Below, one piece after another: positions 26,853 to 34,693 of a stretch of DNA of 64,000 bases. Numbering within the stretch: position 1 is the stretch's first letter; every line of letters begins with the position of its first letter. The position numbers were made by a program, and so were the translations under genes. The notes under the pieces are model-generated. The model worked only from the letters and a program-made list of their open reading frames with translations. It had not been told where the DNA came from and searched no databases. Where the stretch lies: the NCBI GenBank assembly GCA_016185425.1, contig JACPNQ010000012.1, positions 1-64,000 on the forward strand. Reading direction: 5' to 3'. Source of the DNA: Acidobacteriota bacterium (GTDB taxonomy: Bacteria > Acidobacteriota > Terriglobia > Bryobacterales > Bryobacteraceae).

Positions 26853-27677
26853 ATGTACGTTGTTAGCTGCAGGCGCGACTTTGAATCCAATGTGCTCTTT
26901 TCAAAGGCGCATATATATAGGAATTACACGAACCCTGGAGATCACACGGAGTTCAAAACGATCGATTTGAATGCACTGCTTGACGCGGCGAAAAGCAAGC
27001 ACGTCTGCCTGCTTGTGCATGGCTTTAACAATCCGATTGAGAACGTCGTGAAGTCTTACTGGGAGCTTGTCAAGGGACTCGACCAGCCCGGGCTGAATGG
27101 ACCAACGGGCTACGGCCTCGTTATCGGATTCACGTGGCCCGGATCGCGAACCGCGTTCGGATACTTCGGCGCCGTTCCGAAAGCGAACCGCTCGGCCGCG
27201 TTCCTGCGCGATCTGATCAACGCGCTTCGCGGTGTGGCGCTGACGGTGGATGTGCAGACGCATAGCCTGGGAGCACGCGTGGCGTTCAAAGCGCTTGCCA
27301 GTCCCAAGAAGACCTTCGTCGACAACCTGATGGTAACGGCGCCTGCCGTCGACAACAACCTGCTCGAACCTGAGCAGGCGTTCTTCGAGGCATTGGGTTC
27401 CTGCAACCGTTGCTTCGTGTACCACTCAAAAAAGGATCCTGTGCTTGCGGGCAGTTTTTGGATCGGCGACATTCTCGATGGGATTCACGCGGCGCTGGGC
27501 TTAAAAGGGCCGCGCCTGAAGAAGATTACTCTTGAGAAGTCGCCGAATGTCTACGTCGTGGATTGTTCGAGCCGTGTGTCGACACATGGCGGTTACAGGC
27601 AAACCGCGTCCTACTATGGACATTGGGTAGATGTTTTGAGCGGTACCGCGATGAACCGTTACGACGAATTGAGCTGA
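26853..27677 (+). CDS. Alpha/beta hydrolase (DUF900-like), possible lipase/esterase
   Basis: 274 residues without a signal peptide. The strand CLLVHGFNN provides the oxyanion-hole region, and the nucleophile elbow is HSLGAR (Ser about residue 146). A candidate Asp lies in VYHSKKDPVL and a candidate His in STHGGYRQ or YYGHW. This matches the DUF900 group of alpha/beta hydrolases. AAGGAG at 26838-26843 supports the start. It is a cytosolic or secreted hydrolase of unknown substrate. Its place just before a DUF4123 cassette makes an exported effector-lipase role possible, but there is no direct evidence. Confidence 0.78.
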   Translation: MYVVSCRRDFESNVLFSKAHIYRNYTNPGDHTEFKTIDLNALLDAAKSKHVCLLVHGFNNPIENVVKSYWELVKGLDQPGLNGPTGYGLVIGFTWPGSRTAFGYFGAVPKANRSAAFLRDLINALRGVALTVDVQTHSLGARVAFKALASPKKTFVDNLMVTAPAVDNNLLEPEQAFFEALGSCNRCFVYHSKKDPVLAGSFWIGDILDGIHAALGLKGPRLKKITLEKSPNVYVVDCSSRVSTHGGYRQTASYYGHWVDVLSGTAMNRYDELS

Positions 27678-27717
27678 GGGCGCGTGGCGTGCCGGGAGCC
27701 CGGTGTATACTGAGGGA

Positions 27718-27731
27718 ACCTAAAATTAGGT
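27718..27731. promoter_or_regulatory. Perfect palindrome upstream of the DUF4123 cassette, with possible -10
   Basis: ACCTAA-AA-TTAGGT is a perfect 14-base dyad six bases before the start codon at 27738. TATACT at 27705-27710 immediately upstream resembles a -10 box, which would put the dyad at the start of the transcript, a natural operator or leader-hairpin position. No convincing -35 was found. Confidence 0.45.
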
Positions 27732-27737
27732 ACCCAG

Positions 27738-28232
27738 ATGAGCTTGATTCGATTCGGCCGTGGTCGGGACTATCAGTTCTTCCGGCGGGAAGACATCCGG
27801 ATGCGTTGGGATCTGCGATCGGCCACGCAGTTTCTGGGCGGATTCCGGAACAATGCCGTCGCGATGGAGACGTTTCGACGGGAGGCGCTGAAGATTAGCG
27901 GCGGCGCCGGCAGTTCCACGTTGTCGGACGAGCAGGTGCTTCAAATCATCGCGCGGCAGCTCGTTTCAGGCGATCTGATGGTCGCGCTGCCTTATCGCGA
28001 GCGGCAGGCGCCGCAACTGCGATTCATTGAGGACGCGCCGGCTGCCGCGCCGCCCCCTGCCGCCAAGGTTGCAGAACGTCCGGAGGACGGACCGACATTT
28101 ATCGGCAATCATGACGGCGTGGCGCAGGCGGCCGCACTAATCGCCGCCGCGAAGGCGGCCTATCCGTTCTGCGAGGAGTGTGCAAAGCATGCCGCCGACC
28201 AGATGATGAGAGAGCGGGCAGGCGCGGCATGA
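27738..28232 (+). CDS. Unknown 164-aa protein, first gene of the DUF4123 cassette
   Basis: I do not recognise the family. Residues 1-90 are probably helical, with a segment SDEQVLQIIARQLVSGDLMV. An Ala/Pro linker follows (about 97-112), and the C-terminus is Ala-rich with CEECAKHAADQ, a CxxC that could be structural or metal-binding. No signal or membrane segment. Its stop codon overlaps the start of the DUF4123 gene (ATGA), which implies coordinated expression with it. A partner or cargo of the adaptor is a reasonable guess only. Confidence 0.7.
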   Translation: MSLIRFGRGRDYQFFRREDIRMRWDLRSATQFLGGFRNNAVAMETFRREALKISGGAGSSTLSDEQVLQIIARQLVSGDLMVALPYRERQAPQLRFIEDAPAAAPPPAAKVAERPEDGPTFIGNHDGVAQAAALIAAAKAAYPFCEECAKHAADQMMRERAGAA

Positions 28233-30484
28233 GAGAGGATCTGCGGCGAGCGTTGTGGCCATTTGGACCGCAGCCGAACATCTGGGCGATCGTCGACGCG
28301 GCGCAGGACCAGAAGGTCTATTGGACGCTCACGAACTCTTTCCTTCAACATAGTTGCCTGTTCGCCGGCGCGCTTCCGGAAGCGCTGGAAATGGCCGCGC
28401 CTTACCTGGTGCAGTTGGATCCCGAGGACAAATTCACCGAGTATTTGGCGGAAAACATGGGCCAGAGCCTCGGCGTGTTTTTAAAGTGCGACTTGGGCCT
28501 GGCGGACCTTCGCCATCATCTACGCCGCTTTCTGACCGTTGTGGATCCCGCCGGAAGACGAATGCTGTTTCGATACTATGACCCGCGCGTTTTGCGGACT
28601 TATCTGCCGACGTGCAACAGCGATGAATTGCAAACTGTGTTCGGACCTGTGAAGGCGTTCTGGACAGAAGCGGAAGTGCCGAATCAGCTCACGCAATTTG
28701 AAGTGCATGGCAGCAAGCTCCAGGTGACGAAGCAAACGCTGCATGGCCCTCGTGGAGAAGGCGCAGGCGAAGAACTCGCGCCCGAAATCGTGCCGGCGCA
28801 GAAAGTGCTGGTAGTTCAGCGACAGGCTAAGTCGCGAAGCCGCGTGCCAATCCTTTTGCAAGGCGCCGGCGCCGGCGGAAAGTTGACCCGCTCCAACCCT
28901 TCTGTCTGTTTGTACCGGACAGCGACCGCCCCGGAAGAGCTTCCCTTCCCCGGCGGAGCGTATACCATACCGCCTTCCGGCCTCGATCCCGACGTCACTG
29001 TCTATGCCGAGGCCGTGACGCCAGGCGATGTCGCGCTTACGCTCGAGCCGTCGCGTGGGGGCCGAACGCAAGTAACGGTCACCGGCGTGGCGCTGCAACT
29101 CGACACCGGCGGAGATGTCTGCACCGGCGTGGGCATTGCCGCCCGCCGCCGCATCGCTGTGCTGCCTGTAGAACCGCGCTCGTTTAAGGGGCGGCTATTG
29201 CTCCGAACCGCGCCGGGAGGCCCGGCGCTCACTCTTTACAATTCGGAGGACGCAACCGAGGGCTACGATCTGACGGAGGGTTTCGGCTTTGACACGCCAC
29301 GGGCGCCTGTCAGCTTCTGGATTGAGGGGAAGACGCTAAGTGCGAAACCCGGGGACGCAACGTTGCAATTGTTGGTTGAGGGCGGCACCACGGCCGGTGA
29401 CTTCAGACCCGTAACAGTAGCCGCAATCGAGCCGATTCTTGTCACGATTCCCTCAACGCCATCGAAAGCAAAACGGCTTCCGGAGGCCGCCGCGGCTAAA
29501 GTCTTCGAGGGCCGGACGTTGGTGCTGGTATCGGGAGCAACAGACTTGGAGAATCCGTTGCAGTTGCGGACGGCATCCGTGCCGGAAGGACTTCCCATCG
29601 TCTGGACGGTCACCCGCGCCGCCGACGATAGTGATGCGGTCCGTGCCCATTCGGTAAATCCAGTGCCGTCCCTTCGGGATGCTTCGTTGCTAACCGATGC
29701 CGCTGGCACGTTCCACCTCTGTGCGTCCACAAGCTTATGGGGCGGACCAGCGGCCGCGCTCGAGTTGGTACTCGTCCATGCGGCGCTATCGGAAAACCGG
29801 AGCAGCGTCAATGGCCGCTTCTGTGCGTGCGCGCGCGTTCCGGGGACCGATCAATTCCGGCTCCACTCGGGCAAAGACCCCGCGGTTCGATTGGACGCGG
29901 ATATTGAGTTGACGGGCGGCGGGCCCGACGGGCGGCGCGGGCTCGATTCCATTCGGGGCGGCTGGGTCAACAACATCGTCAGCGACAACACCGGCGCGCG
30001 CTACAAGGGCGGCGCAACCGCTGCGAAGCTCTACAAATTCAAAACAGACGCGGGAGAGGCCACCGTCGACTTCGAACACGGCCCACTGCTCGACGCTGCT
30101 TCCGGCGACTCTCCGTGCCTGCCGGCGAGTGAATCTACGGGGCCGTCCACCTTCAAGGCCCACCTGTCGCCTGCCACGCAGTGGAAGATCAATCATGGCA
30201 GCGTACTCGATCGAACCATCGAACAGATTTGGCGGTACCTCGACTGCCGCACATACTTAGCCGTTTGGTCGGCCGACGCGCCAGGGCAGTTAGGTGTGTT
30301 GATGCGCACGGGTTGGTCCTTCACCGGCGACTATGCCTGCAACACAACGAAGACACTACGCACGACAGTCGCGGCCCGCCTGGCTACTACAGGGACCGTG
30401 ACCTACCCGGCCCTGCTACCGGCCGCACGCACAGAATTGGAAGCCCATCCGCCGGTAAGTGGCCGGGGTAACGGAGACGAGTAA
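28229..30484 (+). CDS. DUF4123 adaptor-like protein with long beta-rich extension
   Basis: 751 residues from the ATG at 28229, which overlaps the preceding stop. Residues about 1-140 show DUF4123 features: NIWAIVDAAQD, LPEALEMAAPYLVQL, LGVFLKCDLGLADLRHHLRRF, and RYYDPRVLRTYLPTC. DUF4123 (Tap/TEC) proteins are chaperones that load effectors onto VgrG spikes of type VI secretion, and are usually 120-330 residues. Here ~550 extra residues follow, rich in beta strands, Gly, Thr and Asp, with six or more Cys in the last third. I cannot name this extension; a carried effector or binding domain is possible. It is coupled (TAATG) to the kinase-like gene. Confidence 0.75.
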   Translation: MREDLRRALWPFGPQPNIWAIVDAAQDQKVYWTLTNSFLQHSCLFAGALPEALEMAAPYLVQLDPEDKFTEYLAENMGQSLGVFLKCDLGLADLRHHLRRFLTVVDPAGRRMLFRYYDPRVLRTYLPTCNSDELQTVFGPVKAFWTEAEVPNQLTQFEVHGSKLQVTKQTLHGPRGEGAGEELAPEIVPAQKVLVVQRQAKSRSRVPILLQGAGAGGKLTRSNPSVCLYRTATAPEELPFPGGAYTIPPSGLDPDVTVYAEAVTPGDVALTLEPSRGGRTQVTVTGVALQLDTGGDVCTGVGIAARRRIAVLPVEPRSFKGRLLLRTAPGGPALTLYNSEDATEGYDLTEGFGFDTPRAPVSFWIEGKTLSAKPGDATLQLLVEGGTTAGDFRPVTVAAIEPILVTIPSTPSKAKRLPEAAAAKVFEGRTLVLVSGATDLENPLQLRTASVPEGLPIVWTVTRAADDSDAVRAHSVNPVPSLRDASLLTDAAGTFHLCASTSLWGGPAAALELVLVHAALSENRSSVNGRFCACARVPGTDQFRLHSGKDPAVRLDADIELTGGGPDGRRGLDSIRGGWVNNIVSDNTGARYKGGATAAKLYKFKTDAGEATVDFEHGPLLDAASGDSPCLPASESTGPSTFKAHLSPATQWKINHGSVLDRTIEQIWRYLDCRTYLAVWSADAPGQLGVLMRTGWSFTGDYACNTTKTLRTTVAARLATTGTVTYPALLPAARTELEAHPPVSGRGNGDE

Positions 30485-32568
30485 TGATTGGCAAGACGAT
30501 TGACCATTACCTGATCCTGGAGAAACTGGGAGCAGCGGAGACGAGCACGGTCTACAAGGCGCAAGACCTGAAACTGGACCGCATCGTAGTGCTAAAAGCG
30601 ATTGAGGTACCCGCTAACGACGCGGATGCACTGACCTCGTTTCAAAAGGAAACCCGGGCGGGCGTCACGCTCAGCCATCCGAATATCTCATCGATCTTCG
30701 ATGTTGTTGAAGATGCGGCCGGGCGGTACCTGATTTATGAGTATCAACCGGGCGGGACGCTTCGCGACCGGATGCAGCGCGCCACAACTTCCGGCGAATC
30801 GATTCCGGTGGATCGCTGCGTGGACTACGTGCTGAACGTCGCGCAGGGTTTGGCGGAGGCGCACCGTCATGGCATTGTGCACCGGGATGTTTGCGCGGAG
30901 AATATCATCGTCACGCCGACGCACGCGGTGAAGATCACCAACTTCGGCAAGGCGCGCTTCGGGGACGGCCCGACGTTTGCCGGGGGTGGATCGATCACCG
31001 GTTCATTCGGCGTCTTCGTACCGGAACGGCTGCAGGGCAATTCGGTGGATCATCGCGGAGATATCTATTCCCTTTGCGTTCTATTGTTCGAATTGCTCAC
31101 CGGAGAAAAGCCGTTCCGATCCAAGAACGCGGCCGCCCATCTCCAGGAAGTGATGTACCAGGCCGTTCCGCAGATGACCGAGCTTCGTCCCGGCATCTCG
31201 GACGGACTGCAGAAAATCGTAGAAAAGGGGATGGCGAAAAAACCGGAGGACCGCTACCCGGCCATGGATCTTCTGGTGGAAGATTTACGGGCTGAGCTGC
31301 GCGAAGGTCTGAAGCAGCATGACCCGCTACCGGATGAACCCGCGATCGCGGTGCTGCCCATCGCGGCAGTAGGCAGCGATGCCAACTTGGCGGCGTTTTG
31401 TGATGGACTGACGGAAGAGATCGCGTACCAGCTTGGGAGCGTTTTGGGACTGCAAGTGGCCGCGACCACTTCCTCGGCACGCTTCAAAGGCAAGACCGAA
31501 GACGTACGCAGGGTCGGTGCGCAACTCAGCGTAAACCTTCTTTTGGAGGGCAATGCGCGCGCGGCGGGCACTATGGTTCGGTCGATCCTGAAGCTGACGG
31601 ATGCGTCAACCGGCTATCAGGTTTGGACGGAGCGATTCGACCGGGATCTTTCGAACGCGCTCGGAGTGCAGGACGAGCTCGCGCAGACGGTGACACGCGT
31701 CCTGCGGCAGCGTGTGGCCGGTGAGCCGATCGAATCCGCCGCGGAAGCGCCCACTCCAACGTCACATATGCCCGCGGCGACCGTACGGACCGAACCGGCC
31801 GTGCGCCCGCTCTTGCTGGACGAGGTGCTCAAGGCCGCTCGCGGACTGATGCCGCCTCAGGAAATTCTTGGCGAGGCGATCCGTTCGGCGTTGAAGCAGC
31901 CGCCGGATTCGGTAGACGCACAAGTTGCACTTGGCTATGCATACGCTGTGTTGGGCAAGGCGCCAGGGTCGGCGGAACAGGCGTTTCTTCGCGCGCTCGA
32001 GCTGGATCCGCACCGGATTGAGGCGCTGACGGGATTGGCTACTCACGTCTATGCCGCCCAGGGCCGCTTCGACGAAGCGGCGAACATTCTTTCCAAGGCG
32101 GATCCCGCCGCAATGCACACCATATTGGCCTTGGGGTGGTTGCACTTCTGGCGCGGCGACTACGAGGGCGCTGTTGGACAATGCCGGCAGGCCTTCAAGG
32201 TAAACTCCAGCGATCCGGAAGTCTATCTGCTCCTCGGGCGCGCCTACGCGGCGTTGGGGCAGTACCGGGAAGCCATCATCGCGTGCGGCCGGGGAAGGGT
32301 TCTGGCGCCCGAAGATGCGCGGATCGCCGGTGCGCTCAGCTACAGCTATGGCCGCTCGGGCCAGGCCGATGAGGCGAACCGGCTGGCGGACGAACTCGGG
32401 AGCTTGGCCAACCAGCGATACGTGGCTGTGCTGGACGTTGCAATGCCGTACGCGGGACTGGGTCTGGGGGAATGGGTGTCGTGCTGCCTGGAACGGGCAA
32501 AGGATGAGCGGCCGGCGGAGTTGCTGTGGTGGGATTACGCGCCGGAGTGGAAGGAATATCGCGGCTAG
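30484..32568 (+). CDS. Kinase-like protein (NFG variant) with TolB-like and TPR regions
   Basis: 694 residues. A Ser/Thr-kinase fold spans 8-275. Lys38 (VVLKAI), Glu56 and the HRD Asp (D135, in HRDVCAEN) with N140 are kept. The glycine loop is degenerate (LGAAETSTVY), the Lys after HRD is replaced by Cys, and the DFG Asp is Asn153 (NFG), removing the usual Mg ligand. Residues about 285-405 match the TolB/FlgO-like region found behind kinases and cyclases (AIAVLPIAAVGS, EIAYQLGSV). About 460-680 are TPRs. No transmembrane helix. It is likely a pseudokinase or a weak, atypical kinase that senses or scaffolds. Its ATG overlaps the DUF4123 stop. Confidence 0.82.
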   Translation: MIGKTIDHYLILEKLGAAETSTVYKAQDLKLDRIVVLKAIEVPANDADALTSFQKETRAGVTLSHPNISSIFDVVEDAAGRYLIYEYQPGGTLRDRMQRATTSGESIPVDRCVDYVLNVAQGLAEAHRHGIVHRDVCAENIIVTPTHAVKITNFGKARFGDGPTFAGGGSITGSFGVFVPERLQGNSVDHRGDIYSLCVLLFELLTGEKPFRSKNAAAHLQEVMYQAVPQMTELRPGISDGLQKIVEKGMAKKPEDRYPAMDLLVEDLRAELREGLKQHDPLPDEPAIAVLPIAAVGSDANLAAFCDGLTEEIAYQLGSVLGLQVAATTSSARFKGKTEDVRRVGAQLSVNLLLEGNARAAGTMVRSILKLTDASTGYQVWTERFDRDLSNALGVQDELAQTVTRVLRQRVAGEPIESAAEAPTPTSHMPAATVRTEPAVRPLLLDEVLKAARGLMPPQEILGEAIRSALKQPPDSVDAQVALGYAYAVLGKAPGSAEQAFLRALELDPHRIEALTGLATHVYAAQGRFDEAANILSKADPAAMHTILALGWLHFWRGDYEGAVGQCRQAFKVNSSDPEVYLLLGRAYAALGQYREAIIACGRGRVLAPEDARIAGALSYSYGRSGQADEANRLADELGSLANQRYVAVLDVAMPYAGLGLGEWVSCCLERAKDERPAELLWWDYAPEWKEYRG

Positions 32569-32578
32569 CCCCCAGTAA

Positions 32579-32606
32579 TTTTTTCAAAGGGTACCCTTTG
32601 GAAAAA
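32579..32606. repeat. Long palindrome after the kinase-like gene
   Basis: CAAAGGGTACCCTTTG (32585-32600) is a perfect 16-base palindrome, and the flanks extend the symmetry (a T tract on the left, an A tract on the right) with one G.T mismatch, 28 bases in all. With no spacer it would fold poorly as a hairpin, and no T tract follows on either strand, so it is not a typical terminator. It may be an operator for the small gene at 32620 or a dispersed palindromic repeat. Confidence 0.55.
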
Positions 32607-32619
32607 GTCTCCGAGGAAT

Positions 32620-32934
32620 ATGTACGTCCAGGTACATTTCAAATCAGGAAGATCCTTCGAGAAGATAGTAGACGATGAGAAGTGCTTGTTCGCCGAAAGG
32701 GTTGACGGATATCGCGAGTCGATTCTAAGGCGCGGCACGCTCAAAACAGGCGCTCCCTATTTCGTAAAGAAACTCAGGTACAAACCGTTGATTGAAACGG
32801 ATTCGCCATTTTCCATTGTCGCCGATAACGTCTTACACGAAGCTGTGGGGTTTCTCGATGTTTCGGAGCACTTTGTGATTTTGATAGCGCTAACTTCCGA
32901 GAATGAGTGGGTCCTGAAAACAAACACTCCTTAG
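32620..32934 (+). CDS. Hypothetical protein (104 aa) after the DUF4123/kinase cassette
   Basis: 104 residues, soluble, alpha/beta in appearance (MYVQVHFKSGRSFEKIVDD, SEHFVILIALTSENEWVLK). No family recognised. A GAGGA sequence lies only two bases before the ATG, closer than usual, so initiation may be weak. It is separated from the kinase-like gene by the palindrome and followed by a hairpin. It could be an immunity-like or regulatory partner of the cassette, on position alone. Base composition is visibly more AT-rich than its neighbours. Confidence 0.55.
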   Translation: MYVQVHFKSGRSFEKIVDDEKCLFAERVDGYRESILRRGTLKTGAPYFVKKLRYKPLIETDSPFSIVADNVLHEAVGFLDVSEHFVILIALTSENEWVLKTNTP

Positions 32935-32971
32935 CTACTTGGTTTCCTAGACAGTTTGCACTAATCGCGCG

Positions 32972-32993
32972 GCCGGGCGTTTCTCCCGGCTTT
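32972..32993 (+). terminator. Probable intrinsic terminator
   Basis: GCCGGG (32972-32977) and CCCGGC (32985-32990) form a GC stem around a seven-base loop, followed by TTTCGT. The U tract is short. It lies in the 106-base gap after the 104-aa gene and before the convergent comM gene. Confidence 0.45.
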
Positions 32994-33040
32994 CGTAAAC
33001 TCACGCGCGCGGTATCGGCAGTACAACGCCGGCGGCGAGA

Positions 33041-34555
33041 TTACCCCCAATAACTCCGATCCAGCGAGCGGTACTGAATCGCCTCCGCAAGATGCTTGGA
33101 CTGCACACGTTCGGCGCAATCCAGATCGGCAATCGTCCGCGCGACCTTAAGCAGCCGGTCGTGCGCTCGCGCGCTCAGCCCCATTTTCCGCATCGCCAAT
33201 TCCAACGTCCGCTCTCCTGCATCGTCGAGCTGACAAAAGGGCCGCACCTGGGCGGGCGGCAGGGTAGCGTTGTAAAACCCGCGAGCCTGCTGCCGCGCGC
33301 GTGCTGCGAGGACCCGCTCCCGCATGCCTTCCGAAGTCACGCCCGCATCATTGGCTCGCAGCTCTTTATATGGCACAGCGGGGACTTCGACGTGCAGATC
33401 GATGCGATCGAGCAAGGGCCCGCTGATTTTTCCCAGGTACCGCTGAATAATGGCGCCCGTACAACGGCATTCGCGTCCGGGATCGCCGAAGTAACCGCAC
33501 GGACACGGGTTCATCGCCGCGATCAACATGAATCGCGCGGGAAATCGCATCGTGCCTGATGTGCGGGCAATCGAGACCGCCCCTTCCTCCAGCGGTTGCC
33601 GCAATTGTTCCAACACGTTTCGCGCGAACTCCGGCAGCTCATCGAGAAACAGCACTCCATTGTGCGCCAGGCTCGCCTCACCGGGCCGCGGCATGCCGCT
33701 TCCGCCGCCAATCAGGCCCGCGTCAGACACGGTGTGATGCGGCGACCGAAATGGCAGGCGGCGCAGCAATCCGGCGCCGGGCGCCAACTGCCCAGCCACG
33801 GAATGAATCTGCGTTGTCTCCAGCGCCTCGGCGAAATCGAGCGGCGGCAAGATCCCGGCCAAACGGCGAGCCAACATTGTCTTTCCCGAGCCGGGTGGTC
33901 CAACGAGCAGAACATTGTGTCCCCCTGCCGCGGCCACTTCACAGGCGCGTTTGGCGGTCGTCTGGCCGCGTACATCGGCAAAATCGGGGATCGAATCCAT
34001 GCCATCCGCATCGCCCGCCGGATACTCGGCCGAAAACTCGTCGGGGGATCGGAGCGCCGCCACCGCCTCAGCAAGATGCCGCACCCCCAATACACGTATG
34101 CCTTCCACTACTGCCGCCTCCGGCGCATTTTCTTTCGGCACTACCAGGTACCGCAACCCGCTCTTGCGCGCGCAGACGGCCATCGACAGGGCACCCCGCA
34201 CCGGCCGCAGCGTTCCGTCCAGCGACAATTCCCCGGCGAAAGCATGGTGATCGCTGACCTTCAGCGCCCCAGTTGCCCCCAGTATCCCGAGCGCCATCGG
34301 CAAATCAAACCCGGCTCCTTCCTTGCGCACATTCGCCGGAGCGAGATTGATCGTCACGGCCTTGGCAGGGTACCCGAAACCGGAATTCATGAGCGCCGAT
34401 TTGATGCGCTCGCGGCTCTCCCTCACCGCAACATCCGGCATCCCCACCGTGATGAAATCACGCGCCGAGCCAGAAGGATACAGGTCCACCTCCACGTCGA
34501 TCAAGTGCGCGTCGATCCCAAATACCGCCGCGGTCCGTGTCCGAAAAAGGCCCAT
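33041..34555 (-). CDS. comM: YifB/ComM-family Mg-chelatase-like AAA+ ATPase
   Basis: 504 residues starting MGLFRTRTAAVFGIDAHLID, the family's standard N-terminus. An open frame continues a further 328 codons upstream but is antisense to the SGNH gene and is not coding. The N-terminal ChlI/Lon-protease-like domain (about 1-180) is followed by an AAA+ core with Walker A GPPGSGKTMLARR, Walker B LFLDELPEF and the zinc-like CPCGYFGDPGRECRC, then the C-terminal lid. ComM of naturally competent bacteria is a helicase that promotes branch migration during recombination of incoming DNA. It stands alone, convergent with the upstream cassette. Confidence 0.93.
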   Translation of the reverse strand: MGLFRTRTAAVFGIDAHLIDVEVDLYPSGSARDFITVGMPDVAVRESRERIKSALMNSGFGYPAKAVTINLAPANVRKEGAGFDLPMALGILGATGALKVSDHHAFAGELSLDGTLRPVRGALSMAVCARKSGLRYLVVPKENAPEAAVVEGIRVLGVRHLAEAVAALRSPDEFSAEYPAGDADGMDSIPDFADVRGQTTAKRACEVAAAGGHNVLLVGPPGSGKTMLARRLAGILPPLDFAEALETTQIHSVAGQLAPGAGLLRRLPFRSPHHTVSDAGLIGGGSGMPRPGEASLAHNGVLFLDELPEFARNVLEQLRQPLEEGAVSIARTSGTMRFPARFMLIAAMNPCPCGYFGDPGRECRCTGAIIQRYLGKISGPLLDRIDLHVEVPAVPYKELRANDAGVTSEGMRERVLAARARQQARGFYNATLPPAQVRPFCQLDDAGERTLELAMRKMGLSARAHDRLLKVARTIADLDCAERVQSKHLAEAIQYRSLDRSYWG

Positions 34556-34693
34556 ATGAAGGGAGTGGGCAGTTCGAGTCAAAGTTCTCACAGATCTTTC
34601 ACAACTCGGATACAGGACGCGAAGAGAACGAAGCGCGTTCCCTTGTGAAAGCGGTTCGATACCGCACAACCAAACCACACAAGGAGATCGATC

